From SAR202 cluster bacterium (lineage in GTDB: Bacteria; Chloroflexota; Dehalococcoidia; SAR202; CAJWER01), in assembly GCA_030740335.1 (NCBI GenBank), contig JASLXL010000233.1, forward strand, positions 1 to 13,207: 13,207 bases of DNA. Direction: 5' to 3'. Positions 7,858 to 13,207 of this stretch are shown here, in pieces (positions within the stretch are counted from its first letter, which is position 1; each line of letters starts with the position of its first letter). The position numbers were made by a program, and so were the translations under genes. The notes under the pieces were generated by a model. The model saw only the letters and a list, made by a program, of their open reading frames with translations. It searched no databases and had not been told where the DNA came from.

Positions 7858-8409
7858 TCAGCGGGCCCGACCGCTACCCAAAGCATTTCGTTGCTGCTTC
7901 AGGAATACGCGGACCGAAAGACCTAGGACCAGCAAGAACGCCACTAGCCCAACAATCGTCAGTATTCCGGCGATTGGGCTTATTGACGTCACCTCGATTT
8001 CAATCTCGGTGCTGGCATCACCCAACTCGCCGCTGACGTCTATTGTGAATTTCCAGGCCCCTACCCTGTCAGCAAAGGTGTTGATATCGTAGAAAGTCGG
8101 GTCGAGCGGGTTCTTTTCGGCCACAATGGGGCCGAGGTCAGGGACCTCCGACCGAGGGCCAGCCCCGGTGACTGAGACCTCCGCATCAAGTACATATGCA
8201 CCGGTCGACTCGTCCGCGACGCTTATCGTTAGGTGGAGGTTCCCCACTACCGGTGTCTCCGGTATGGTGCCGATGGCCAGTGTGTACGGCCCAGCACTCT
8301 GAGTGACAAAATTCTGCACGCGCCCGTTCGCGAACGCGGGAACTGACACGAGCAAGAGCGCCACGGAAGCGGCCAGGCCACTCATCCCGGCAAATCGGAC
8401 GTGGGACAT
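7858..8409 (-). CDS. YtkA/FixH-like single-span envelope protein
   Basis: A 183-residue protein with a signal peptide (GLAASVALLLVSVPAFANG), an Ig-like beta domain (about 35-140: GPYTLAIGTIPETPVVG, NLHLTISV, YVLDAEVSVTG, GAWKFTIDVSGELG) and a C-terminal membrane span (AGILTIVGLVAFLLVLGLSV) followed by a basic tail. The pattern of a short ligand-facing beta domain anchored in the membrane fits YtkA-like/FixH-like proteins that accompany copper delivery or oxidase assembly; similarity is by architecture and I am not sure of the family. The frame opens at a GTG at 8454, but GGGGAGG lies eight bases before a TTG (8412) and eleven before the ATG at 8409, so translation probably begins at one of those two. 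It is the second gene of the operon. Confidence 0.7.
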   Translation of the reverse strand: MSHVRFAGMSGLAASVALLLVSVPAFANGRVQNFVTQSAGPYTLAIGTIPETPVVGNLHLTISVADESTGAYVLDAEVSVTGAGPRSEVPDLGPIVAEKNPLDPTFYDINTFADRVGAWKFTIDVSGELGDASTEIEIEVTSISPIAGILTIVGLVAFLLVLGLSVRVFLKQQRNALGSGRAR

Positions 8410-8502
8410 CAAATGTGCATCCTCCCCTGGTATTCTCACGGCATGGTCTGACACAAGTTACAGGACAGACGCCGTGAGCGAAATAAGCTGGACGAAGCGG
8501 GT

Positions 8503-8892
8503 CTAGGAGATGAGTCGTGGAGGCTTGGCAGGTGGAGGAATAGTTTGCCCTGTCAACGCAACCACCGGATGCGACGGCAGGATCAACACAGAGGTAGGCT
8601 CGTACTGGAGTGCGGCCAGCCGGCTGGTGACGTCGCGGGGCACGTCTTGGGCGATAGCTAGCCCACTATCATAATTATACAGAGTAGCGGGACCCGCGCC
8701 ATCCTCACTATCTCCAGTCAGAAGGTGAGAATAGTGGCCGTCGACCGCATGAAGATGATCGCTAACCAACAACAGGTGATTGTGGCCAGGCTGCCTGTCC
8801 GCAAAGTGATGGTCCACCAGCGGACCGGCGGTTGGCACGATCAGCCCCACCAATAGGATGATAGACGGGAGGTACACCACGAGCCTGTTCAT
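8503..8892 (-). CDS. Small His-rich anchored/secreted protein
   Basis: A 129-residue protein that I do not recognise. Residues 3-25 form a hydrophobic N-terminal anchor or signal peptide (LVVYLPSIILLVGLIVPTAG). Residues 27-56 then hold eight histidines (DHH, GHNH, DHLHAVDGHYSH), a metal-binding composition. The remainder is polar and ends in a proline-rich IPPPAKPPR tail. There is no ribosome binding site; instead TATAAT lies nine bases upstream of the ATG, so the mRNA is probably leaderless. It is the first gene of the operon with the YtkA-like, cupredoxin-like and polytopic proteins. A metal (copper or zinc) binding role outside the cytoplasm is inferred from the histidines and neighbours. 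Confidence 0.65.
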   Translation of the reverse strand: MNRLVVYLPSIILLVGLIVPTAGPLVDHHFADRQPGHNHLLLVSDHLHAVDGHYSHLLTGDSEDGAGPATLYNYDSGLAIAQDVPRDVTSRLAALQYEPTSVLILPSHPVVALTGQTIPPPAKPPRLIS

Positions 8893-8900
8893 TACACAAT

Positions 8901-8909
8901 ATTATATCA
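8901..8909 (-). promoter_or_regulatory. Extended -10 promoter of the envelope operon, leaderless start
   Basis: The minus strand reads TGATATAAT, a perfect TGnTATAAT extended -10, with no clear -35 at 17 bp. The expected transcription start, six to seven bases downstream (about 8894-8895), falls two or three bases before the ATG at 8890-8892. The site lies in the 38-bp gap after egtD on the same strand, so the operon has its own promoter rather than depending on egtD read-through. Confidence 0.55.
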
Positions 8910-8930
8910 GCTCTTACTGTTGCTGGTCCG

Positions 8931-9965
8931 TCACGAGCCATCGGGCGCGGCCAGGGCTAGGCCGAACATGGTGTCCGTGTGCCAGGCGTCCAGTCTCATT
9001 TTCGCCTCTTCGAGCATCCCCTGGGCTCCGCGGCGCGTGAATTTGTAGGAGCTTTCGGTCCAGATCGTTTCACCCGGCTCCACTGTGATCGTGACGTCGC
9101 CTGTCCCAAGGAAGATTTCCTGCCGCATCTCCGCTATGAGATGCATCTCGATACGCCCATCGTCCTCGTTCCAAATCGCCTGGTGTCGAAACGCCCCGGG
9201 GTCAAAATTGGCGTCGACCAGCCGATTGACAACGTTCAAGATATTTCGGTTGAACTCCGCGATGATCCCCTCGGCATCGTTATAGGCCGCCTCCAAAACG
9301 TGCGGCTCTTTCTTGAGATCCACCCCTAGTAGGAAACGGTCACGCGGGCCGAGCAGCGTACGAACGTTGGCAAGAAAACGCCTGCGAGGCCAAGGATCGA
9401 GGTTGCCGATGGTGCCGCCAAAGAACACGACGAGGCGTCGCCCTGGGCTCTGCGGCAATAGTGATAGGTGCTTTTCAAAGTCGCCGACCATCCCTCTGGC
9501 ATCTATGCCAGGGTACGCCTGTCCAATGGTCTCTACAGCGGTCGTCACCGCGCCCCGGTCTATGTCGAAAGCCGTGTAGCGGGGTACCTCAGTCTGCGAA
9601 CAGGCATCCAGTATCTGTCGTATTTTTTTGGACGAACCCGTACCGAGTTCGAGAACCTCTTGCGGTGCAACCTGCCTCACTATCGCGTCCACCGTCCGCT
9701 CTACAACCGCGTTCTCAGAGCGTGCCAGGTAATATTCCGGTAGCTGCGTGATGCGCTCGAACAGAGATGAACCCGCGGAGTCGTAGAAGTACCTTGGCGA
9801 GATCTTTTTTTGCTTCGCTGTGAGCCCTTGAACGATGCCGGGTACTGCACCTGCCAAGGGTCCACCCTCGACGGCATCCAACACACTCCCAGGCTTGCCC
9901 TCATCTTTTGGAGGTACGTCTACGGGGCCGTTGAGCGGGATCGGCTGACCTTCCGGGCCCGTCAA
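8931..9965 (-). CDS. egtD: L-histidine N(alpha)-methyltransferase EgtD
   Basis: A 344-residue SAM-dependent enzyme that trimethylates histidine to hercynine, the first step of ergothioneine synthesis. The family hallmarks are complete: [13 protein letters not shown] and LPEYY (59-79), SAM motif [11 protein letters not shown] (104-114), FDID (133-136), [12 protein letters not shown] (181-192), AYNDAEG (227-233) and [11 protein letters not shown] (299-309). Taking the histidine-binding residues as I recall them for mycobacterial EgtD (Tyr56, Gly161, Asn166, Tyr206, Glu282, Ser284), all six are matched here with a constant offset of 22 (Tyr78, Gly183, Asn188, Tyr228, Glu304, Ser306), so the enzyme looks functional. 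The start is a TTG at 9965 that overlaps the egtB stop (TTGA), a translational-coupling arrangement. Since egtB is broken, hercynine rather than ergothioneine would be the product of this locus. Confidence 0.93.
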   Translation of the reverse strand: MTGPEGQPIPLNGPVDVPPKDEGKPGSVLDAVEGGPLAGAVPGIVQGLTAKQKKISPRYFYDSAGSSLFERITQLPEYYLARSENAVVERTVDAIVRQVAPQEVLELGTGSSKKIRQILDACSQTEVPRYTAFDIDRGAVTTAVETIGQAYPGIDARGMVGDFEKHLSLLPQSPGRRLVVFFGGTIGNLDPWPRRRFLANVRTLLGPRDRFLLGVDLKKEPHVLEAAYNDAEGIIAEFNRNILNVVNRLVDANFDPGAFRHQAIWNEDDGRIEMHLIAEMRQEIFLGTGDVTITVEPGETIWTESSYKFTRRGAQGMLEEAKMRLDAWHTDTMFGLALAAPDGS

Positions 9966-10424
9966 AGCTCGTCTGCCAGACGGATACCGGAGAACTGCCA
10001 GCGAGCGTCTGGTGGAAAGAAATTACGGTAGATGGGCCTTATATGGTCGCCAGGGGTGGCGCACGAGCCGCCCAGCAGCACCATCTGGTTCACCATGAAC
10101 TTACCATTGTACTCTCCCAGTGTCCTTCCAACGGGTCGGTACCTCTGGTAAGGGGATACCGACTCTGAGTCCATTCCCATAAATCGCCGAACATCTGCTG
10201 GAAACCATTGCTGCCGACGGGTGCCGGCATAGGATGGTAGAGACTCGACTCAAGGAAATTTCCTGTTGTCGGTTCTGGGCTGGCGTCGTTCATCGCCTGC
10301 AGTCCAAAGTCCTCAATCTTCAGGGGAGCACAGATTTTTCTGTGATCTGTCTCACCACCTGGTAGGTGGAGACTATGTACTGGGGTACGTGAGGGACCTC
10401 AGTGAACAGGGGCTTGGTCAACAA
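9962..10424 (-). pseudogene. egtB: egtB remnant: internal deletion plus two frameshifts
   Basis: This is a broken gene for the ergothioneine sulfoxide synthase EgtB, normally about 420 residues. Three pieces read in order on the minus strand. Piece 1 (from a possible TTG start at 10424) encodes TKPLFTEVPHV...STYQVVRQITEK, then goes out of frame at an A5 run near 10340. Piece 2 encodes APLKIEDFGLQAMNDASP, matching the EgtB N-terminus before its KWHLAHT iron-ligand region, and passes directly in frame into [15 protein letters not shown]...[13 protein letters not shown] of the C-terminal domain. Piece 3 follows a second shift at the C4 run (10152-10155) and encodes [18 protein letters not shown] and [19 protein letters not shown]. 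The DinB-like iron-binding domain and most of the FGE-sulfatase domain are gone. Adding one base at each shift gives exactly 154 codons plus stop. The stop overlaps the egtD start. Confidence 0.85.
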
Positions 10425-10494
10425 GGCTCTACTCCATCACGGTCAGGCTCGGACTCTTGAAACGGTACGTCCTATTAGGCCCGCGCGTCAATGA

Positions 10495-10760
10495 TTGCGT
10501 TCGTATGCAATTGATTCGACTACACATCACCTGCACGTAGTAGAGACAACGACCGACGTCTGGATCGACCATCTACTGTTCAGGGACTACCCGCAGGCTC
10601 ACCCTGAGACAGTCAGGGAGTACGAGGCGATCAAGCGAAATCTCGCAGAGAGTATCGGGGACGAAAGGGCAGCATTCCATTCAAGGTGGCAAAGACCTCG
10701 TTCATCGAGCCCGTTGTGGCCCGTGCCAGGACATGGAGAGGCGAAGACTCCTCGACGTGA
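10495..10760 (+). pseudogene. GrpB-family (UPF0157) C-terminal remnant
   Basis: The frame from about 10520 encodes HHLHVVETTTDVWIDHLLFRDY, AHPETVREYEAIKRNLA and DERAAFHS, the conserved C-terminal half of GrpB-family nucleotidyltransferase-fold proteins. The first hundred or so residues of the family are missing, and the frame meets a TGA just before 10495. After AAFHS the family sequence resumes one frame over (KVAKTSFIEPVVARARTW, stop at 10758-10760), which a single-base loss near 10682-10684 explains. So the gene is 5'-truncated and frameshifted. It is read away from the egtB remnant and belongs to the same decayed patch. Confidence 0.75.
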
Positions 10761-10786
10761 ACCGCTAACAACCAGCAGATGAAGTC

Positions 10787-10826
10787 AAAAGCAAGGGGCC
10801 TGCCGTGCGGCAAGCCCCCTGCTTTT
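10787..10826. terminator. Strong bidirectional terminator hairpin
   Basis: Outer arms AAAAGCA (10787-10793) and TGCTTTT (10820-10826) pair perfectly. The stem continues through GGGGC/GCCCC and TGCCG/CGGCA with two mismatches and a very short loop at 10806-10807. A/T-rich outer arms on both sides supply a U-tract in either direction. It lies 35 bp after the stop of the GNAT-kinase gene (minus strand) and 27 bp after the GrpB remnant (plus strand), so it can serve both. Confidence 0.8.
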
Positions 10827-10860
10827 CGGTCTGGCTCCGAAACCCGTCGAGTGAAGCTAA

Positions 10861-12141
10861 CTAGACCTCCATCTCTCTTGCGGTACGGGCTCGGTCAGAT
10901 TGCTTGGCCTCGCTCTTAGTCTGCAGTGCTCCCAGAACCATCTGCGCCACGGTCTCGGCGGACATACGGTCCGCATTAACGGTGATGTCGAACCGGTTCA
11001 CCGAATCGAGGTCACCGCCGTGCAAATATTTGGCCTCGGCTCGAGCGTTTTTGTCTGCGTCCTTCAGCCAGTCCTTGGCTTTCTCCAAGGTAAGCCCTAG
11101 CTGTGACGCAATTCGCGACGCTCTGGACTCTGGCGACGACGAAACATGCACGTTGACAGCATCAGCCGACTCCGGAATGTGGAAGTGGCCACCACGACCG
11201 TGTATTACCACGGGCCCGTCGGCGCACAGTGCCTTGACCCCGCCAGCAATCGCCTTCAGGTAGTTATCCTTGTTTAACTGTCCTTCCAGAACCCCATCCT
11301 CAAGGTCCGGCCGGAACAGATGGTACCCGGCATCGTAGGCGGCGGACCATTCCATAGGCACGACGAGAGCATTGAGCATCCTACTCCAGATGGAGTGGTG
11401 ACTTGCCTCGAAAGCCTCAATTTCCTTTGGACTGCAATTGATGCGTTCGGCGATTAGATCAACCATCTGCTCGTCCACAAACCGGCACCCAAGGAGCCGT
11501 GCAATCTCTGCACCGATAGCCTCAGACCCACTACCGCGGAGGCCGGTGACAGAGAGCACACCTAACGTCTCCCTTACAGGCTCCTCCGGCAGGCGGGAAA
11601 ACTTATAGGACAAAGCATCCATTGCAAGAACGCAGGCACGCAACTCAGATCCGTCTTCATTCGTGCAAAGATCGCGCGGGCCTTCCCTTGTGAAGCCTAG
11701 CTTTTGGAAAAGGCCAAGCGCGGGCTCATTGTCTTCTGGAATAGCTACCCACGCTCGCTCCACCTGGAGGGTAGTAAACACCCGTTCCAACAGTGCAAGC
11801 ACGGTGGACGTGCCATAGCCGTGGTGCCACAGGTCCTTGCGACCAATGAGCAGGGAGAACTCGGCGTCGCCCGAGCCGTCTAGTAGCACTTGACTTTCGC
11901 CAACGTGCTCTTCAGATTCATTGTAAATCGAAAAGATCAGGCGATGGGGATCGTCGAAAACGCTCTGCCACTCCCAGTCGCTGGACTCCAGCATGTGCTG
12001 GGGATCGTAACCGCGATGCACGGGATCACCGCAACCGTAGTGTCCGAACCAGCGCGACGAAACGTCATCGTCTTCAAGCCACCACCCAACGTTATCCACA
12101 TCGTCCCGAGAAACTGCCTTAAGTGTTACATTTGGAAGCAT
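10861..12141 (-). CDS. GNAT acetyltransferase - cytidylate-kinase-like fusion
   Basis: A 426-residue two-domain protein. Residues 1-180 form a GNAT N-acetyltransferase of the RimJ/RimL style: VTLKAVSRDDV at the start, the acetyl-CoA loop GRKDLWHHGYGTS (100-112), then WVAIPEDNEPALGLFQKLGF. Residues 193-410 resemble the cytidylate-kinase-like family (PF13189): VTGLRGSGSEAIGAEIARLLGCRFVD, HGRGGHF, VHVSSSPESRASRI and a late YLHGGDLDSVNRFDITVNAD. The phosphate loop reads GLRGSGSEAIG, lacking both the Walker Lys and the Arg usual in GSGGREIG, so kinase activity is uncertain. Start: ATG at 12219 and 12168 are possible, but AGAGGAGG five bases before the ATG at 12141 (MLPNVTLKAV) decides it. Single gene, ended by the hairpin at 10787-10826. 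The substrates of either domain are unknown. Confidence 0.85.
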   Translation of the reverse strand: MLPNVTLKAVSRDDVDNVGWWLEDDDVSSRWFGHYGCGDPVHRGYDPQHMLESSDWEWQSVFDDPHRLIFSIYNESEEHVGESQVLLDGSGDAEFSLLIGRKDLWHHGYGTSTVLALLERVFTTLQVERAWVAIPEDNEPALGLFQKLGFTREGPRDLCTNEDGSELRACVLAMDALSYKFSRLPEEPVRETLGVLSVTGLRGSGSEAIGAEIARLLGCRFVDEQMVDLIAERINCSPKEIEAFEASHHSIWSRMLNALVVPMEWSAAYDAGYHLFRPDLEDGVLEGQLNKDNYLKAIAGGVKALCADGPVVIHGRGGHFHIPESADAVNVHVSSSPESRASRIASQLGLTLEKAKDWLKDADKNARAEAKYLHGGDLDSVNRFDITVNADRMSAETVAQMVLGALQTKSEAKQSDRARTAREMEV

Positions 12142-12146
12142 CTGAA

Positions 12147-12154
12147 CCTCCTCT
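12147..12154 (-). promoter_or_regulatory. Ribosome binding site that sets the GNAT-kinase start
   Basis: AGAGGAGG on the minus strand, five bases before the ATG at 12141. It excludes the upstream in-frame ATGs at 12168 and 12219, the latter of which lies inside the palindrome. Confidence 0.75.
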
Positions 12155-12175
12155 GGATCACCCGTCATACTATCT

Positions 12176-12204
12176 ATAGTAGCTACGCTGAGACGAGTTG
12201 GCGA
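12176..12204 (-). promoter_or_regulatory. Probable promoter of the GNAT-kinase gene
   Basis: The minus strand shows TCGCCA (12199-12204), a 17-bp spacer, and TACTAT (12176-12181), each matching the sigma-70 consensus in four of six positions. It would start transcription near 12169, about 28 bases before the ATG. Moderate matches, supported by correct spacing and position. Confidence 0.4.
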
Positions 12205-12208
12205 CTTC

Positions 12209-12230
12209 GAAATGTCCATTTGGACATTTC
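12209..12230. promoter_or_regulatory. Palindromic operator-like site
   Basis: GAAATGTCCA (12209-12218) and TGGACATTTC (12221-12230) are perfect 10-bp inverted arms separated by two T residues. The site lies four bases upstream of the predicted -35 of the GNAT-kinase gene, centred about 50 bp before its predicted transcription start, a position typical of an activator site but possible for a repressor. It is the best dyad I see in the window outside terminators. Confidence 0.6.
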
Positions 12231-12568
12231 CAACTTAAGAGATTTGGCTGGTATTTGTCAATATGAAGCCGGTTTCACTACTTTTCCGTCATTATTGACA
12301 CTTGGTTTGAGCTATTCGAATTCATGAGGATGGATACAGGAAGCATATTTCGCATATTGTATTGCCGGAATCGGAGGCATGCTCTCACACCTAGATCCTC
12401 GACCTGCCGCCACGCATATTCTGCTATATTTCCCAACGAATCAGCCCTACAACCAGATCAGGGACTAAGGCTAGGGTGGCTCTACGCTGCGTCTCGAACG
12501 TACCTTAACGTTGGTTCTGTCGATGGGGAACCACAGATCTGACAGTCTGATCTTGAGGAGGAACAGTC
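12231..12568. other. Gene-free divergent control region
   Basis: This stretch lies between the operator of the GNAT-kinase gene and the start of the monooxygenase-like gene. It holds a wide inverted repeat, TGTCAATA (12256-12263) and TATTGACA (12293-12300), with 29 bases between. I find no convincing gene and no clear -10/-35 pair for the plus-strand gene. Confidence 0.4.
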
Positions 12569-12901
12569 ATGATTTCACTACACGTGTACTTGATACCGAA
12601 GAAAGGGCGAGAATTGGAACTCGATTCCGCGGTCCGAGACGGATGGCTCCCCGCCATGTCCGAGCAGCCCGGCTTCCTGGCGGCCGCAGTAGTCCGTCCA
12701 TACGCACCCACAGAACTTGAGGCCCTGGGAGGACTCATTCCGACATACACGTTGGAGGCGGTTTCGTTCTGGAGCTCGGAATCAGAGCGGCGAGAGTGGG
12801 CTGCTCGCCCAATCCACAACGAGGTGTTCGACAAGGTGCTAGATGCCGCCAAGGATGTGTCCCACACTCTGCAGACCGTCGACCAAAGTTGGGGGCTCTA
12901 G
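12569..12901 (+). CDS. Antibiotic biosynthesis monooxygenase-like (ABM) domain protein
   Basis: A 110-residue single-domain protein with the dimeric alpha/beta-barrel outline of ABM-like proteins: an opening strand ISLHVYLIPKKGRELEL, helix with VRDGWLPAMSEQPGFLAAAVVRPY, a middle strand TLEAVSFWSSESERREWAARPIHNEV and a closing helix. The W..A..xQPGF and FWxSE..xxxWxxxP phrases are what I rely on. Members act on small aromatic or haem-type substrates or are of unknown role; no specific activity can be given. The ATG is preceded by GAGGAGG at seven bases, a strong ribosome binding site. It is followed 63 bp later by a tRNA gene that has its own promoter. Confidence 0.7.
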   Translation: MISLHVYLIPKKGRELELDSAVRDGWLPAMSEQPGFLAAAVVRPYAPTELEALGGLIPTYTLEAVSFWSSESERREWAARPIHNEVFDKVLDAAKDVSHTLQTVDQSWGL

Positions 12902-12927
12902 CAACTACACACGAGTCGGTTCCACGC

Positions 12928-12956
12928 TTGCCTCTCAGACTCTGCGCGACTACAAT
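12928..12956 (+). promoter_or_regulatory. Promoter of tRNA-Pro
   Basis: TTGCCT (12928-12933), a spacer of exactly 17, and TACAAT (12951-12956), a five-of-six -10. Transcription would begin at about 12963, two bases before the mature tRNA. Confidence 0.7.
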
Positions 12957-12964
12957 TGATCCCT

Positions 12965-13040
12965 CGGGGTGTGGCGCAGTTGGTAGCGCGCGTCGTTCGG
13001 GACGACGAGGTCGCTGGTTCGAGTCCAGTCACCCCGACCA
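12965..13040 (+). tRNA. tRNA-Pro (anticodon CGG)
   Basis: The whole cloverleaf can be folded by hand. Acceptor CGGGGTG (12965-12971) pairs with CACCCCG (13030-13036). The D stem is GCGC/GCGC with loop AGTTGGTA. The anticodon stem CGTCG/CGACG holds loop TTCGGGA with anticodon CGG at 12998-13000. The T stem GCTGG/CCAGT (one G-T pair) holds loop TTCGAGT. A discriminator A and an encoded CCA (13038-13040) follow. It reads the CCG proline codon. Confidence 0.95.
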
Positions 13041-13041
13041 A

Positions 13042-13049
13042 TTTTTTTT
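13042..13049 (+). terminator. U-run ending the tRNA transcript
   Basis: Eight T residues begin two bases after the encoded CCA. The stable T-arm/acceptor fold just upstream may stand in for a terminator hairpin. No separate hairpin is seen. Confidence 0.45.
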
Positions 13050-13102
13050 CTACTGATATCGTTTCTGAAAATGCCTCGCATCCTCTCCACGTCTCCGTAT
13101 CG

Positions 13103-13207
13103 TCACATCGATTCCCTGTCATAGTCGACTCTCAGTTCCAGTGTTCTCCCGTGCGGGAGCGTCGACTCCGCCGTTTCGAGTGGGGCCATGAACTGGTCCA
13201 CCATCTC
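13103..13207 (-). CDS. 3' end of an unknown gene
   Basis: The minus-strand frame is open from the window edge for 34 codons to a TGA at 13103-13105, ending VDYDRESM. The visible part (MVDQFMAPLE, HGRTLELRVDY) has a coding-like composition but no motif I recognise. Only the tail is seen, so it could also be a chance open frame. It converges on the tRNA-Pro gene. Confidence 0.45.
   Translation of the reverse strand, partial: EMVDQFMAPLETAESTLPHGRTLELRVDYDRESM

Noticed and set aside
10266..10460. 64-codon plus-strand frame between the two remnants
   Set aside because: It is antisense to the egtB N-terminal piece, which is recognisable on the minus strand.
12965..13040. tRNA-Pro as an integration site for a mobile element
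   Set aside because: No integrase, no direct repeat of the tRNA 3' end and no change in gene style beside it.
12898..13122. 74-codon minus-strand frame containing VTGLEPATSSSRTTRATNCATP
   Set aside because: This is the well-known spurious peptide that results from translating a tRNA gene antisense; the tRNA-Pro here accounts for it.

Overview
The window reads as an ordinary stretch of bacterial chromosome with moderately high GC, single genes and short operons, a bacterial tRNA with encoded CCA, Shine-Dalgarno sites of the AGGAGG type and TATAAT/TACAAT promoters. The gene mix (glycosidase-like propeller, DUF885 peptidase, aldo/keto reductase, MptpB-type phosphatase, ergothioneine genes, GNAT-cytidylate kinase fusion) and a CCCTTCGACAGGCTCAG intergenic word are reminiscent of environmental Chloroflexota such as SAR202. 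That placement is an impression, not shown by the sequence. No phage, IS element, CRISPR array or integrase is visible.

Layout. 2-1096 (+) is the 3' part of a glycosidase-like beta-propeller gene. 1097-1705 has no convincing gene but holds an overlapping pair of palindromes. 1706-3385 (-) is a DUF885 metallopeptidase-like protein, whose start I move to a GTG behind a strong ribosome binding site. 3631-4638 (-) is an aldo/keto reductase. It is divergent from 4791-5549 (+), a tyrosine/phosphoinositide phosphatase of the PF13350 type with an extended -10 promoter.

5565-8892 (-) is a compact four-gene envelope operon, the least explained system here. In transcription order it encodes a small His-rich anchored protein, a YtkA/FixH-like single-span protein, a cupredoxin-like lipoprotein, and a large multi-span membrane protein with a six-cysteine cytosolic-type cluster and intramembrane histidines. 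It looks like an uncharacterised metal (probably copper) handling or redox system. A perfect extended -10 sits just before its first ATG, suggesting a leaderless message.

8931-9965 (-) is an intact egtD (histidine methyltransferase). The egtB directly upstream (10424-9962) is a wreck: about 30 residues of its N-terminus are joined, by an internal deletion of an estimated 250 or so codons, to its C-terminal 100 residues, with two single-base frameshifts at homopolymers. Next to it, on the other strand, is a 5'-truncated and frameshifted GrpB-family remnant (about 10495-10760). So 9962-10770 is a local zone of gene decay, closed by a strong bidirectional terminator hairpin.

10861-12141 (-) is a GNAT acetyltransferase fused to a cytidylate-kinase-like domain, with a palindromic operator just upstream of its predicted promoter. 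12569-12901 (+) is a small antibiotic-biosynthesis-monooxygenase-like protein. 12965-13040 (+) is tRNA-Pro(CGG) with a clear promoter. 13103-13207 (-) is the 3' end of a gene that runs out of the window.
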